From Staphylococcus sp. CAG:324 (lineage in GTDB: Bacteria; Bacillota_I; Bacilli_A; ML615J-28; CAG-313), in NCBI GenBank assembly GCA_000433035.1, contig FR890809.1, positions 3,768 through 67,767 on the forward strand: a stretch of DNA of 64,000 nucleotides. The letters run 5' to 3'. The translations under genes were made by a program, and so were the position numbers. Numbering within the stretch: the first letter of the stretch is position 1; every line of letters starts with the position of its first letter. A model generated the notes under the pieces. The model worked only from the letters and a program-made list of their open reading frames with translations, made no database searches and had not been told where the DNA came from. Positions 44,576 through 54,365 of this stretch are shown here, in pieces.

Positions 44576-46297
44576 TTAAGAATCAACAATTCCTTGGTGA
44601 TAAAGTTTAGCATAAAAACCATCTTTTGCAAGTAACTCTTTATGATTACCAATTTCCATAATATGACCACTTTTCATTACAATAATTTTATCAGCTTCCT
44701 GAACCGTTGATAAACGATGAGCGATAATAAAACTTGTTCTGCCATTCATCATATAATTAAACGCATCAACAATCTTCTTTTCTGTTCTTGTATCTATTGA
44801 TGAGGTAGCTTCATCTAAAATAACCATATCTGGTTTCAACATCATAAGCCTAGCAATTGTAATCAATTGTTTTTCACCTTGTGATAAACCACTATTTGAA
44901 CTAATCATTGTATCATAGCCATTCGGCAACCTCTTGATAAAACTATGAGCATGAGCAAGTTTAGCCGCTTTTACCACTTCTTCAAAAGAAGCATCTTGCT
45001 TTGCATAAGCAATATTGTCTTTAACTGTTCCTTTAAAAATCCAAGTGTCTTGTAATACTAGCCCATATGCTTGTCTTAAATTATCCTTCTTAATATCTAA
45101 AGTATTCACGTCATCAATATAAATAGCGCCATTTACTGGATCATAATATCTTAAAAGAAGGTTGATCATTGTTGTTTTTCCACATCCGGTTGGTCCCACA
45201 ATTGCTACTTTTTCACCTTTTTCAATTGTCAAATTAAAATCAGTAATAAGAGGTTGATTTTCTTGATAAGAAAAATTAACATTTTCAAATTTTATATGAT
45301 CAACAGGTAGATCAATTTCTTTTAATCCATCATCTATTTCATCATCCACATCTAATAAATTGATGATTCTTTTAAATGAGGCAAAAGCAGATTGCACCTC
45401 ACTTACTACCCCCGATATTTCATTAAAAGGTTTAGTATACTGATTTGCATAAGATAAAAATGAGGAAAGCATTCCAACACTAAATGAAAGGGGATCTTTT
45501 ACCACAAAAACAGCTCCGACAATTCCAACTAAAGCATATACAAGACCATTAACAAATCTAGTAGAAGGGTTGGTTGTTGAAGAAATAAATTGGGCATTGA
45601 TTCCTATTTGATATAAATCTTGATTAATTTGTTCAAACCGTTGAATTGCGGTTTCTTCATAACAAAAACTTTTAATATTCTTTTGATTGGTAACCATTTC
45701 TAAAATATAACCACTCAATTCACCTTTTATTTTAGCTTGTTTAGTAAAGTAATCATGAGATTTTTTAGAAATAAACCAAGCTACAAATAAAGATAATGGT
45801 GTCACTAAAATCACAATCAAAGCAACTTCCCACTTTATTAAAAACATAAATAATAATGTGGCAATAATCATAATTATTCCTCTATATAGTTGTTTAAATC
45901 CTTGTAAAAGTCCATCTGATACTTGTTCAATGTCTGAAATAATTAAACTTACCATATCACCATGACGATGACTATCAATGTATGAAAGTGGTAGATGCAA
46001 AATTTTATTAAAAACCTCACATCTTAAATGAATGACTACTTTTTCACATACAAAAGACATCATATATTCATACAAATACCCAAAGATATTACCAACAAGT
46101 ATGCAAAGAAAAATAAAAAATAAAATTTTATTGATTTGCTCAAAATTAACATTATTAAAATCGATAATACAATCAATAGCATTTCCAATTAAAACAGGAA
46201 TCAAAAGCGTTGTAACTACATTTATTAAAGCAAAGACTAAAATAACAAAAATGAAAAATACATATCCTTTTAAATACTGTACTAATCTCTTAACCAT
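44576..46297 (-). CDS. ABC exporter half-transporter with consensus ATPase site
   Basis: About 573 residues: six membrane helices (about 10-300) followed by an ATPase with Walker A GPTGCGKTTM, signature LSQGEKQ and Walker B MVILDEATSSID, containing the catalytic Glu. The frame extends to a TTG at 46312, but that region contains the GGAGGAG ribosome site, so the ATG at 46297 is the start. It begins 1 nt after the stop of its partner gene. It is the catalytically competent half of a heterodimeric multidrug or lipid exporter (BmrCD/TM287-288 layout). Confidence 0.9.
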   Translation of the reverse strand: MVKRLVQYLKGYVFFIFVILVFALINVVTTLLIPVLIGNAIDCIIDFNNVNFEQINKILFFIFLCILVGNIFGYLYEYMMSFVCEKVVIHLRCEVFNKILHLPLSYIDSHRHGDMVSLIISDIEQVSDGLLQGFKQLYRGIIMIIATLLFMFLIKWEVALIVILVTPLSLFVAWFISKKSHDYFTKQAKIKGELSGYILEMVTNQKNIKSFCYEETAIQRFEQINQDLYQIGINAQFISSTTNPSTRFVNGLVYALVGIVGAVFVVKDPLSFSVGMLSSFLSYANQYTKPFNEISGVVSEVQSAFASFKRIINLLDVDDEIDDGLKEIDLPVDHIKFENVNFSYQENQPLITDFNLTIEKGEKVAIVGPTGCGKTTMINLLLRYYDPVNGAIYIDDVNTLDIKKDNLRQAYGLVLQDTWIFKGTVKDNIAYAKQDASFEEVVKAAKLAHAHSFIKRLPNGYDTMISSNSGLSQGEKQLITIARLMMLKPDMVILDEATSSIDTRTEKKIVDAFNYMMNGRTSFIIAHRLSTVQEADKIIVMKSGHIMEIGNHKELLAKDGFYAKLYHQGIVDS

Positions 46298-46298
46298 T

Positions 46299-48032
46299 TT
46301 ATTCTCCTCCAACTTCTTTTTGTGAAGAACAAATTTCTTGATAAACCATACAATCTCTTAATAAGTCATTATGTGTACCAATTCCCTCAATTTTACCATC
46401 ATCTAAAACTATAATTTTATCAGCATCTTTTAAAGAACTTGCTCGCTGTGAAATTATAATTGTTGTTAAATCTTTAGAATAGTTTTTAATATTTTTTCTA
46501 ACTGCCGCATCGGTCATATAATCAAGAGCGCTAGTAGAATCATCTAAAATTAAAATATTTGGCTTTTTAACAATGGCCTGTGCAATTGTAATTCTTTGTT
46601 TTTGTCCACCCGAATAATTCCTACCATTTTCTTCTACCCATGCATCTAATCCACCTTTTTCCATGACAAAATCGAAGGCTTTAGCAACCCTTAAGGCGGC
46701 AATCATCTCATCATCTGAGGCATTACTATTTGCCATTTGGAGATTAGTTCTAATTGTTCCTTTAAATAAAACCGCTTTTTGATGAACTAAACCTATTGTT
46801 TTTCTTAAAATTTTCAAATCATACTCTTGTAAATCTTTACCGCTTAAATATATCTTACCCAAACTTGGATCATAAAATCTTTCAATTAATTTAATAAGTG
46901 TACTTTTACCAGAACCCGTACCACCAATGATACCAATTGTGGAACCTTTCTTAATGCTAAAATCAATATCATGAATGGATGTTTCTGTTATGTCATCATA
47001 TGCAAAAGAAACATTTTTAAACTCAATTATATTTTCATTATCAAAATTGATATCCGTATCTTCCCCATTTTTAATCGAACTATTTAGACTAAGAAGAGCA
47101 TCACATCTTTTCAATGAAGCATATGCTTTAGTAAAAATAACAACTAAATTACTAACGACAATTAAAGCAAGAAGAATTTGATTCATATAATTTACAAGAG
47201 CAATAACCTCACCTTGTAACAAATTGCCTCTATTTACCATTTTACTACCAAAATAAATAATTGCAATAATTGCAATATTAGTAATAACCGAAGTAAAAGG
47301 ATTTAATAAAGAGGAGATTTTAGCAATTGAAAGAGCTTCTTTTTGATAAGCTTTTGCTTCTTTGATAAAACGTTCTTTTTCTTTTTCTTGTGTTGCAAAT
47401 CCTCTGACTTCCCGTGAACCTTTTAAATTTTCACTTGATACAATACTTAGATCATCTAATTTACTTTGAACTTTAGTATATTTTGTAGAACTAGCTTTAA
47501 CAATAAAGTACAAAACAATTGAAATTAATATAATCATAATTAAAAATATTAAACCAATTTTAAAATTAATTATCATAGAAGCAACTAGACTTCCAAGCAC
47601 TAAAAAAGGAGCCCTAACGACCAATCTAATTAACATTGCAACGGCTAATTGTAATTGATTAATATCGTTTGTCATAATATTAACCAAAGCATCACTACCC
47701 ATAGTGTCTAATTCTTTTGCTGATAAACTATTTATTTTTTTAAAAATAGCATTTCTTAAAAGCGTTCCATAACCTTGGGAAGCCCTAGATGCACTAAATT
47801 GACAAACAAGAGAACTTGCAAGACCTAGAATACCTAAAACGATAATAATAATGCCAATACTATAGATATATTTAAGATCACCACCACGTTTTTTAATTCC
47901 CTCATCTATAATTAAAGCCATTAAAATAGGCACAATTAATTCAAAAACTGCTTCAATAAATTTAAATATCGGGCCAATAATTAATCTTTTGGTAAATGGT
48001 TTTAAATAACTTATACAACGTTCTTGTTTCAT
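46299..48032 (-). CDS. ABC exporter half-transporter with degenerate ATPase site
   Basis: About 577 residues with the same fold as its partner: six helices, Walker A GGTGSGKST, signature YSGGQKQR, and Walker B ILILDDSTSALD, where Asp replaces the catalytic Glu. That replacement in one half is the hallmark of heterodimeric type IV exporters. ATG choice: the one at 48038 is 1 nt from AAAGG, the one at 48032 is 7 nt away and preferred. What it exports is unknown. Confidence 0.9.
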   Translation of the reverse strand: MKQERCISYLKPFTKRLIIGPIFKFIEAVFELIVPILMALIIDEGIKKRGGDLKYIYSIGIIIIVLGILGLASSLVCQFSASRASQGYGTLLRNAIFKKINSLSAKELDTMGSDALVNIMTNDINQLQLAVAMLIRLVVRAPFLVLGSLVASMIINFKIGLIFLIMIILISIVLYFIVKASSTKYTKVQSKLDDLSIVSSENLKGSREVRGFATQEKEKERFIKEAKAYQKEALSIAKISSLLNPFTSVITNIAIIAIIYFGSKMVNRGNLLQGEVIALVNYMNQILLALIVVSNLVVIFTKAYASLKRCDALLSLNSSIKNGEDTDINFDNENIIEFKNVSFAYDDITETSIHDIDFSIKKGSTIGIIGGTGSGKSTLIKLIERFYDPSLGKIYLSGKDLQEYDLKILRKTIGLVHQKAVLFKGTIRTNLQMANSNASDDEMIAALRVAKAFDFVMEKGGLDAWVEENGRNYSGGQKQRITIAQAIVKKPNILILDDSTSALDYMTDAAVRKNIKNYSKDLTTIIISQRASSLKDADKIIVLDDGKIEGIGTHNDLLRDCMVYQEICSSQKEVGGE

Positions 48033-48056
48033 ATCCATACCTTTCTTTCTTGTATT

Positions 48057-48085
48057 ATTATATCATTTTTATTTTCATTTGACTA
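48057..48085 (-). promoter_or_regulatory. Promoter of the ABC exporter pair
   Basis: -35 TAGTCA (48080-48085, weak), 17-bp spacer, -10 TATAAT (48057-48062), minus strand; leader about 20 nt. Confidence 0.5.
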
Positions 48086-48109
48086 TCCATTTACTTATAG
48101 GATCTATTA

Positions 48110-48160
48110 TAAAGAAAAGTTGCAAGGTTCAACACATAGGCTAACATACTTACAACTTTT
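48110..48160 (-). terminator. Terminator of the GNAT gene at 48198
   Basis: Minus-strand arms AAAAGTTGTAAG and CTTGCAACTTTT (one G-U pair) with a 22-nt loop and a T-rich 3' side. Confidence 0.55.
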
Positions 48161-48197
48161 TATTTATTCATTTATTATATTCCATACCTTTATTTTT

Positions 48198-48617
48198 CTA
48201 AAGCGTTTTTATCAAAAAAAGTTCCATCGGCTGTTTAAACTCATCATTATTAATAAGCAACCCACCACAATCTTGATATCCTAATTTACGATAAAAATCC
48301 TGAGCTTTTTCATCAACCCGTGTAGAAGTCAAAACAATTTTATGTCCCTGCCATTTCATCTCGTTTTCCCAAAACTCCATCATCATCTTACCATAACCAT
48401 TGTTTTGAAATTTCTTATCAATTGAAAGCATTGTACAAAAAGGAATATTATCCCAAAAAAAATTATATCGCAAAAGACCAATTGCCTTATTATCATTTAA
48501 TAATATATACCCTTCTTTATTTTCAACTTTTTTTCTAAATTCTTTGGGGGATAAATGTTTATCAAGACGATACCAAAACGTTTGATCTTTAAATTCCACA
48601 TATCTAATTTTTACCAA
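48198..48617 (-). CDS. GNAT acetyltransferase
   Basis: A 139-residue acetyltransferase with the acetyl-CoA pattern LSIDKKFQNNGYGKMMMEFWE (about 65-85) and a C-terminal half matching the fold (RVDEKAQDFYRKLGYQDCGG). The start is a TTG at 48615-48617 with GAAGGTG upstream. Substrate unknown. It lies 33 nt after a methyltransferase gene. Confidence 0.8.
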   Translation of the reverse strand: MVKIRYVEFKDQTFWYRLDKHLSPKEFRKKVENKEGYILLNDNKAIGLLRYNFFWDNIPFCTMLSIDKKFQNNGYGKMMMEFWENEMKWQGHKIVLTSTRVDEKAQDFYRKLGYQDCGGLLINNDEFKQPMELFLIKTL

Positions 48618-48650
48618 AATGACACCTTCTCTAAATCAATTTTAAGTATT

Positions 48651-49394
48651 TTAAAAAGAACACTCATATAAAAACATTTCTGTTTGATTATTTTTAGCTA
48701 TTGCTTTTTCATAAGATGCATATACGATTACCTTAGTAAAGCCTATCGTATGTAGATATGCTTCTATCTCTCCTAATTCATACAGATGAGTTTGAAAATC
48801 CATCAATTCTTGTTGTAATAATTTTGATTCATTATATAATTCATAAATACTAAAAGAATATTGTGTATGAGTCTTTTCATCATAAGTATTTTTTGTTTTA
48901 AGAATAAGATCAAACCCCTCTTTTGTCTTTACAGAAATTGAAACTTTATAATCCAAATCATCAAGACATTTATTTGCTACCGTGTCTACCGCAAAAACAA
49001 ACTTACCCTTTTTTGTTAATAAATTTTTCATTTTTTGTAAAACTTTTTTACATAACTCCATATCTGTAAACAAGGAAACAGAACCAGATGATATAAAAAT
49101 ATAATCGTATTTTTCTTTTTCATCAAAATTCAATATATCACCTTGAAAAACTTGTGCGGTAGGAACTTTTTCTTTCAATTTTGAAAGCATTTCTTTGGAT
49201 GCATCTATCCCTTTAATGTTATATCCTCTTTCTAGAAAAGGTACTAAAAAACGTCCACTACCACACATTGGTTCTAAAATCGACATTCCTTTTTCAGCAT
49301 AAGAAAGATAAAACTCTAATTCATCTTGTGGTGCTTCTTTGTGTAAAATTTCATACATTTCAGTACATAAGTTCCCATAATAATTTTTTATCAT
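48651..49394 (-). CDS. Class I SAM-dependent methyltransferase
   Basis: A 247-residue methyltransferase. The SAM-binding motif I is ILEPMCGSGRFLVPFLERGY (about 34-53), motif II IKGIDASKEML, and YDYIFISSGSVSLF stands at motif IV. The C-terminal domain resembles small-molecule methyltransferases. Substrate unknown. The ribosome site AAAGGAG is 11-12 nt from the ATG. Confidence 0.85.
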   Translation of the reverse strand: MIKNYYGNLCTEMYEILHKEAPQDELEFYLSYAEKGMSILEPMCGSGRFLVPFLERGYNIKGIDASKEMLSKLKEKVPTAQVFQGDILNFDEKEKYDYIFISSGSVSLFTDMELCKKVLQKMKNLLTKKGKFVFAVDTVANKCLDDLDYKVSISVKTKEGFDLILKTKNTYDEKTHTQYSFSIYELYNESKLLQQELMDFQTHLYELGEIEAYLHTIGFTKVIVYASYEKAIAKNNQTEMFLYECSF

Positions 49395-49465
49395 ATTAAT
49401 GCTATTCTCCTTTTATCAAATACCTATTCAATCATTTATACTTTTCATTTCTTTTACAATTTTTC

Positions 49466-49977
49466 TCAATCAATTTCAACCTGATAAACATCGTCAATTA
49501 AAATATAATGATAATGATACTTTTCACACATTCGTTGATAATAAGCATTTTCATCAATACTAGAATCTATCCTACACCATGAATCCTCTATACGTTGTTC
49601 AACTATATTAAGCATAACTATTTTATTTTTAAAAAATTGTTTTTAATATATTTTTTTACTCATTACAAGACAAGAATAGCGAATTTCTTTCAAATATTGT
49701 TCATTAAAATCTGCTTTCCATGTAAAGGGAATATACCCACCTTCTATTACAAGATTTTGTTTATTTTCAATTGCAGTCTTCATCATCTCTTTAATAATTG
49801 GCCACATATAAGATTCTAATTTTCTATCATCTTCTGGAGTTAAATTTGTTTTTCCACTTCGTATTGATCCCATTTTTAAATGATCAATTAAAAGATAAGG
49901 TATTGATATTTTTCTAATATTTTTTGAGCCAATGCTGTCTTCTCTGTGTGAGATGCGCCGGTAATTAAAATAATCAT
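49466..49977 (-). pseudogene. Broken P-loop kinase-like gene
   Basis: Read piecewise, this is one gene. ATG at 49977 (AGAGGTC upstream) gives MIILITGASHTEKTALAQK with a P-loop-like GASHTEKT. One base is missing near 49905 (reading ...EKYQY, then stop), after which another frame continues YLLIDHLKMGSIRSGKTNLT, then NLVIEGGYIPFTWKADFN, to LVMSKKIY. A stop at 49643-49645 in a run of A follows, and coding resumes as MLNIVEQRIEDSWCRIDSSI to a TGA at 49466-49468. The pieces resemble a small kinase family (adenylate-kinase/2-phosphoglycerate-kinase-like) found in Firmicutes. The ORF running from 50068 is only the fusion of one fragment with unrelated DNA. Confidence 0.75.
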
Positions 49978-49994
49978 TTTTGACCTCTAACAAC

Positions 49995-50579
49995 TTAAAT
50001 TTTTTCAACAAAATGATTTTCATACATATCCCAATATTTTTTATATACAAAATCATCATGGCCATCAAAATTTAATTGATACATCCTAAATGTAACAAAA
50101 AATCCTTTAGGTTGCCATAATTCCTCATAGGAATAACAATATTTCATACCAACTTTTTTCATAACATTACCACTTCTAGGATTGTTCACATCGTGTGTTG
50201 CTGTAATATATGGCAGCCCATCTTTCTTTACTTGTTCAACAACAGCTTTTGCAGCCTCGCTAACAATTCCTTGATGCCAAAATTCCTTCCGCAGTCCATA
50301 ACCAAAATCGTGAGGTTCTTCCATATCAACTTTTATATAGCCTATTGGAAAATTATCACTTTTAAGACAAATAGCATAAGCATATCCTTGTGGCTTTAAA
50401 TATGTGAAAGTATATCTTTCTTCATAAAACTTCTTTGCTTGTTCAAGATTTTTCATAGGATACCACGGTAAAAATGTATTAACTTCTTTATCTTTAAGAA
50501 TAAGAAATAAGGCCTCTATATCATTTTCTGTAAATTTTCTTAAAATTAAGCGTTTCGTTTCTAATGTTGGTGTATTCAT
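49995..50579 (-). CDS. GNAT acetyltransferase, RimJ/RimL type
   Basis: A 194-residue acetyltransferase starting with PTLETKRLILRKF. The acetyl-CoA loop YGLRKEFWHQGIVSEAAKAV is near 95-114 and HDVNNPRSGNVMKKVGMKYC near 128-147. Substrate unknown. It precedes the broken kinase gene by 17 nt; the two look like one small unit. The ATG has GGGAAGGA. Confidence 0.85.
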   Translation of the reverse strand: MNTPTLETKRLILRKFTENDIEALFLILKDKEVNTFLPWYPMKNLEQAKKFYEERYTFTYLKPQGYAYAICLKSDNFPIGYIKVDMEEPHDFGYGLRKEFWHQGIVSEAAKAVVEQVKKDGLPYITATHDVNNPRSGNVMKKVGMKYCYSYEELWQPKGFFVTFRMYQLNFDGHDDFVYKKYWDMYENHFVEKI

Positions 50580-50705
50580 ATTTTATCCTTCCCTTTGAAA
50601 TTTTATCATCAAACCCTATCCATTCTATTGCTTTTTATAATAGCACTATCTTGAATAATCACCTCAAATCAAATGATTGCATACGCTTTATGTTATTCCC
50701 TATAT

Positions 50706-51191
50706 TTATCTTTTCATAATATGAACGGTAACCAAAAAGTGCTCATTTCCAGGCATTTTACCAGATAATGTTTCTGTAATTTTAAACCCCATAGATGAGT
50801 AAAGAAAGATTGCAGGTAAATTTCCTTTTAATACTTCAATACTCACATTAGATTTCACTTTATCAAGAGCAAAACTAAGTAGACTTTTGCCAATGCCTTT
50901 ACGCGTATTATTTATATCAACATACAACCACGCAATTTCTTCTTTTGAAAATGCTATAAACCCATTTACAACATCATTATATTCTGCAACATAAACATCG
51001 TATGAAAATAAGTCTTCTTTAACTGCTGCTATTGATAATGGTATAAATGCTGCTGATAAATCTGCCAAAGCTAATTCATTTTTACGAGCACAATCATGTA
51101 TTTGTGCCAAACGTTCAAAATCGGTTTCTTGATAAGGACGAATTTGAATGGTGCTTATTTTTTTATTATGTCTAGTTTCCATTTTGGTCAT
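50706..51191 (-). CDS. GNAT acetyltransferase
   Basis: A 161-residue GNAT protein: IQIRPYQETDFERLAQIH near 16-33, LYVDINNTRKGIGKSLLSFA (acetyl-CoA loop) near 95-114, and FLYSSMGFKITETLSGKMPG toward the C-terminus. Two ATGs (51191, 51182) lie next to AAGGAAGG; the second has the better spacing. Substrate unknown. Confidence 0.8.
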   Translation of the reverse strand: MTKMETRHNKKISTIQIRPYQETDFERLAQIHDCARKNELALADLSAAFIPLSIAAVKEDLFSYDVYVAEYNDVVNGFIAFSKEEIAWLYVDINNTRKGIGKSLLSFALDKVKSNVSIEVLKGNLPAIFLYSSMGFKITETLSGKMPGNEHFLVTVHIMKR

Positions 51192-51268
51192 CCTTCCTTA
51201 AGAATTGAATAATAAACATACAAACAATGAAGTACTAAAACTATCCTACCAATACACCCAATATATAA

Positions 51269-52807
51269 TTATTCCCACTCAATCGTTGATGGTGGTTTTG
51301 ATGTAATATCATAGACTACTCTATTGACATCTTGTACTTCATTGACAATTCTCATTGAAATTTTTTCCAAAATATCATATGGTATTTTAGCCCAATCAGC
51401 AGTCATTCCATCAATAGATGTTACTGCTCTAATAGCAATAGTATAAGCATATGTTCTTTGATCGCCCATAACTCCTACACTTGCAATATCAGGAAGAATA
51501 GTAAAGTATTGCCAAATAGCATCCTCTAAATTCGCTTTTAAGATTTCTTCTCTTAAAATTAAATCACTTTGACGAACTATTTCTAATTTCTCAAAAGTAA
51601 CCTCTCCAAGAACTCTAATTCCAAGACCTGGTCCTGGAAATGGTTGTCTATTCACAATTTTTTTAGGCAGACCTAATTGCAAACCTAATTTTCTTACTTC
51701 ATCTTTAAAAAGAACTTTTAATGGTTCAATTAATTTAAAATTCATATTTTTAGGAAGACCCCCAACATTATGATGAGATTTTATTGTTTGAGCAGTTTTC
51801 GTCCCTGATTCTATAATATCTGTATAAAGAGTTCCTTGAGCAAGGTAATCAAATTGACCAACTTTATTTATTTCTTCTTCAAAAACACTAATAAACTCAT
51901 GACCAATTATCTTTCTTTTTTCCTCTGGATGAGTTATACCTTTTAATTTTTTTAAGAATCGTTCATTTGCGTCAATTTTTATAATATTCATGTGAAAATT
52001 TTCTTGGAAAACTTTCATAACATCATCTGCTTCATTTTGTCTTAACAATCCATTATCAATAAACATACAAGTTAAATGATCACCAATCGCTTTATGAATT
52101 AAAGTTGCCACAACAGCTGAATCTACTCCACCAGATAAGGCACACAATACTTTTTTTTCTTTTACTTCTTGTTTAATTTTCATCACTTGTTCTTCAACAA
52201 AATTTTCCATTTGCCAATTCGCACAAGCTTTGCAAATCTTAAAAACAAAATTATGTAAAATTTGATTTCCATACATTGTATGTCTTACTTCTGGATGAAA
52301 TTGAACAGCATACAATCTTTTATCCTCATTTGCAATGCTTGCCAATTCACACGTTTTAGAACTAGCAATCTTTTTAAATCCTTGAGGCAAAGTTTTGACA
52401 TAATCACCATGACTCATCCAAACTATTTGGTTGAATGGCAAGTGATTATATAAGGGGCTATCATCATGAATCAACATTTCGCTTTTTCCATATTCACAGA
52501 TTTCCGATTTTGTAATCAAACCACCAAAGGTTTTTGCCATAAATTGCATACCATAACAAATTCCAAGAATAGGAATTCCTAAAGAAAAAATTTCTGGATC
52601 ACAAGTAAAAGCGTTGCTATCATAAACAGAATGAGGACCACCACTCAATATAATACCTCTTACATTTGAAATATTTTTTATTTCATCAAGACTAATATCA
52701 TGAGAAACCAATGTAGCATAAACTCCCATCTCTCTTATTCTTCTAACAATAAGTTGATTATATTGACTACCGAAATCAAGTACTAAAATTTGATCATAAT
52801 TTTTCAT
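51269..52807 (-). CDS. guaA: GMP synthase (glutamine-hydrolysing)
   Basis: A 512-residue enzyme converting XMP to GMP. The class I amidotransferase has the nucleophile Cys84 in GICYGMQ and the His/Glu pair in QFHPEVRHT (about 165-173). The ATP-pyrophosphatase loop is ALSGGVDSAV (about 223-232), and the C-terminal dimerisation domain ends DITSKPPSTIEWE. It lies 14 nt after guaB, so GMP synthesis from IMP is encoded in one unit. Confidence 0.98.
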   Translation of the reverse strand: MKNYDQILVLDFGSQYNQLIVRRIREMGVYATLVSHDISLDEIKNISNVRGIILSGGPHSVYDSNAFTCDPEIFSLGIPILGICYGMQFMAKTFGGLITKSEICEYGKSEMLIHDDSPLYNHLPFNQIVWMSHGDYVKTLPQGFKKIASSKTCELASIANEDKRLYAVQFHPEVRHTMYGNQILHNFVFKICKACANWQMENFVEEQVMKIKQEVKEKKVLCALSGGVDSAVVATLIHKAIGDHLTCMFIDNGLLRQNEADDVMKVFQENFHMNIIKIDANERFLKKLKGITHPEEKRKIIGHEFISVFEEEINKVGQFDYLAQGTLYTDIIESGTKTAQTIKSHHNVGGLPKNMNFKLIEPLKVLFKDEVRKLGLQLGLPKKIVNRQPFPGPGLGIRVLGEVTFEKLEIVRQSDLILREEILKANLEDAIWQYFTILPDIASVGVMGDQRTYAYTIAIRAVTSIDGMTADWAKIPYDILEKISMRIVNEVQDVNRVVYDITSKPPSTIEWE

Positions 52808-52821
52808 TCCAATTCCTCTTT

Positions 52822-54291
52822 CTATTTTGAATAATTAGGAGCCTCAGTTGTAATCTCAACATCGTGCGGATGACTTTCTTTTAACCCTGCATTAGTAATT
52901 TTAATAAATTTTCCCTTTGTTTGCAATTGTTCAATATTGTTACAACCACAATACCCCATACCAGAACGAAGACCACCACAAAGTTGATAAATCGTATCGG
53001 CAAGTTCTCCTTTATATGCTACTCGCCCTTCAATTCCTTCTGGAACTAATTTCTTAGTTTCTTTTATTTTTCCCTGAAAATAACGATCAGAGGAACCTCT
53101 TTTCATAGCAGCGAGTGAACCCATTCCAACATATACTTTAAAACGACGTCCTTGATAAATAACTTCCTCACCAGGAGATTCTTTACATCCGGCAAGAAGC
53201 GAACCAAGCATCACTACATCACCACCTGCTGCAAGCGCTTTGACGATATCACCACTCAATTTAATACCTCCATCAGCAATTACATAAGCCCCTTTTTCAT
53301 GAGCTATTTTAGCAACTTCTAAAATTGCGGTGACCTGTGGTACTCCAACTCCAGCAACCACTCTTGTTGTACAAATACTACCAGGACCAATTCCAACTTT
53401 AACTGTATTTGCGCCAGCCTCAATTAAAGCAATTGCCGCTTCTTTTGTGACAATATTTCCTGCAATCAAGTCCAAAGTAGGATATTTTTGTCGAATTTCC
53501 TTAACTGTGTTAATAATCCCCTCACTATGACCATGTGCAGAATCAACAACAATTACATCAACACCTGCCTTGACTAAAGCATCAACTCTTTTTAAAGTAT
53601 CTACCGATACTCCAACTGCTGCACCAACTCTTAAGCGTCCCTTCTCATCTTTACAAGCATTAGGATAATTAACAACATTATCAATATCTTTACTTGTTAT
53701 TAACCCTTTGAGATGAAATTGATCATCAACAATTAATAATTTTTCAATTCGATGCTGCCATAAAATTTTTTTTGCTTCTTCTAAAGAAGTACCCACTTTT
53801 GCAGTAACAAGATTATCTTTTGTCATTACTTTTTCTACTTTTGTATCATCTAACTCTAAATATTTTAAATCACGATTTGTAATGATTCCTTTTAAAACAC
53901 CATCTTCATCAATAACTGGAAGTCCACTAATATGATACAATGACAATACATTTTCTGCATCTTTTAAAGTTGAATGAGGAGTAAGTGTAATCGGATTAGC
54001 AATCATCCCACTTTCACTTCTCTTAACTAAATCTACTTGATGTGCTTGTTCTTCAATTGACATATTTTTATGTATAAAGCCCATTCCGCCTTCACGAGCC
54101 AAAGCAATTGCAAGGTTTGCTTCAGTAACTGTATCCATTGCAGCCGAAACAATAGGAATATTTAATTCAATATTTTTTGTCAACTTCGTTTTTAAAGATA
54201 CATCTTTTGGTAAAACATTAGACTCTTGTGGAACTAATAAAACATCATCAAAAGTTAATCCTTCACCAATTATTTTATCATTGTAATTCAT
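52822..54291 (-). CDS. guaB: IMP dehydrogenase
   Basis: A 489-residue NAD-dependent enzyme oxidising IMP to XMP, the committed step to GMP. Barrel start LTFDDVLLVPQESNV (12-26), two CBS domains (about 95-205), the catalytic loop GPGSICTTR (about 300-308, Cys nucleophile) and the flap region near 395-420. The ATG has AGAGGTGA. Confidence 0.98.
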   Translation of the reverse strand: MNYNDKIIGEGLTFDDVLLVPQESNVLPKDVSLKTKLTKNIELNIPIVSAAMDTVTEANLAIALAREGGMGFIHKNMSIEEQAHQVDLVKRSESGMIANPITLTPHSTLKDAENVLSLYHISGLPVIDEDGVLKGIITNRDLKYLELDDTKVEKVMTKDNLVTAKVGTSLEEAKKILWQHRIEKLLIVDDQFHLKGLITSKDIDNVVNYPNACKDEKGRLRVGAAVGVSVDTLKRVDALVKAGVDVIVVDSAHGHSEGIINTVKEIRQKYPTLDLIAGNIVTKEAAIALIEAGANTVKVGIGPGSICTTRVVAGVGVPQVTAILEVAKIAHEKGAYVIADGGIKLSGDIVKALAAGGDVVMLGSLLAGCKESPGEEVIYQGRRFKVYVGMGSLAAMKRGSSDRYFQGKIKETKKLVPEGIEGRVAYKGELADTIYQLCGGLRSGMGYCGCNNIEQLQTKGKFIKITNAGLKESHPHDVEITTEAPNYSK

Positions 54292-54324
54292 ATTTCACCT
54301 CTTCTTTAAAAAATATTTAGCAAT

Positions 54325-54353
54325 ATTATAAATTAGAAAGAAATTATTGTCAA
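54325..54353 (-). promoter_or_regulatory. Promoter of guaB-guaA
   Basis: -35 TTGACA (54348-54353), 17-bp spacer, -10 TATAAT (54325-54330): perfect consensus. The leader is only about 25 nt, too short for a guanine riboswitch. Confidence 0.9.
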
Positions 54354-54365
54354 TGTTTAATCATA

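Noticed and set aside
46298..46312. TTG start at 46312 for the second ABC exporter gene, implying a 14-nt overlap
   Set aside because: The codons concerned are the GGAGGAG ribosome site itself; the ATG at 46297 is correctly spaced.
48110..48160. A promoter with its -10 at the TATAAT near 48105-48112
   Set aside because: The best -35 (TTGAAC) is only 15 bp away and lies in a terminator hairpin; the TATAAT at 48057-48062 is better placed for the exporter genes.
49978..50068. 141-residue protein starting at 50068
   Set aside because: Its first third is antisense-like filler overlapping the GNAT gene; only from about residue 45 does it match the kinase-like family, whose true start is the ATG at 49977.
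54292..54324. Guanine riboswitch before guaB
   Set aside because: The leader between the mapped-by-eye promoter and the ATG is only about 25 nt, too short for an aptamer.
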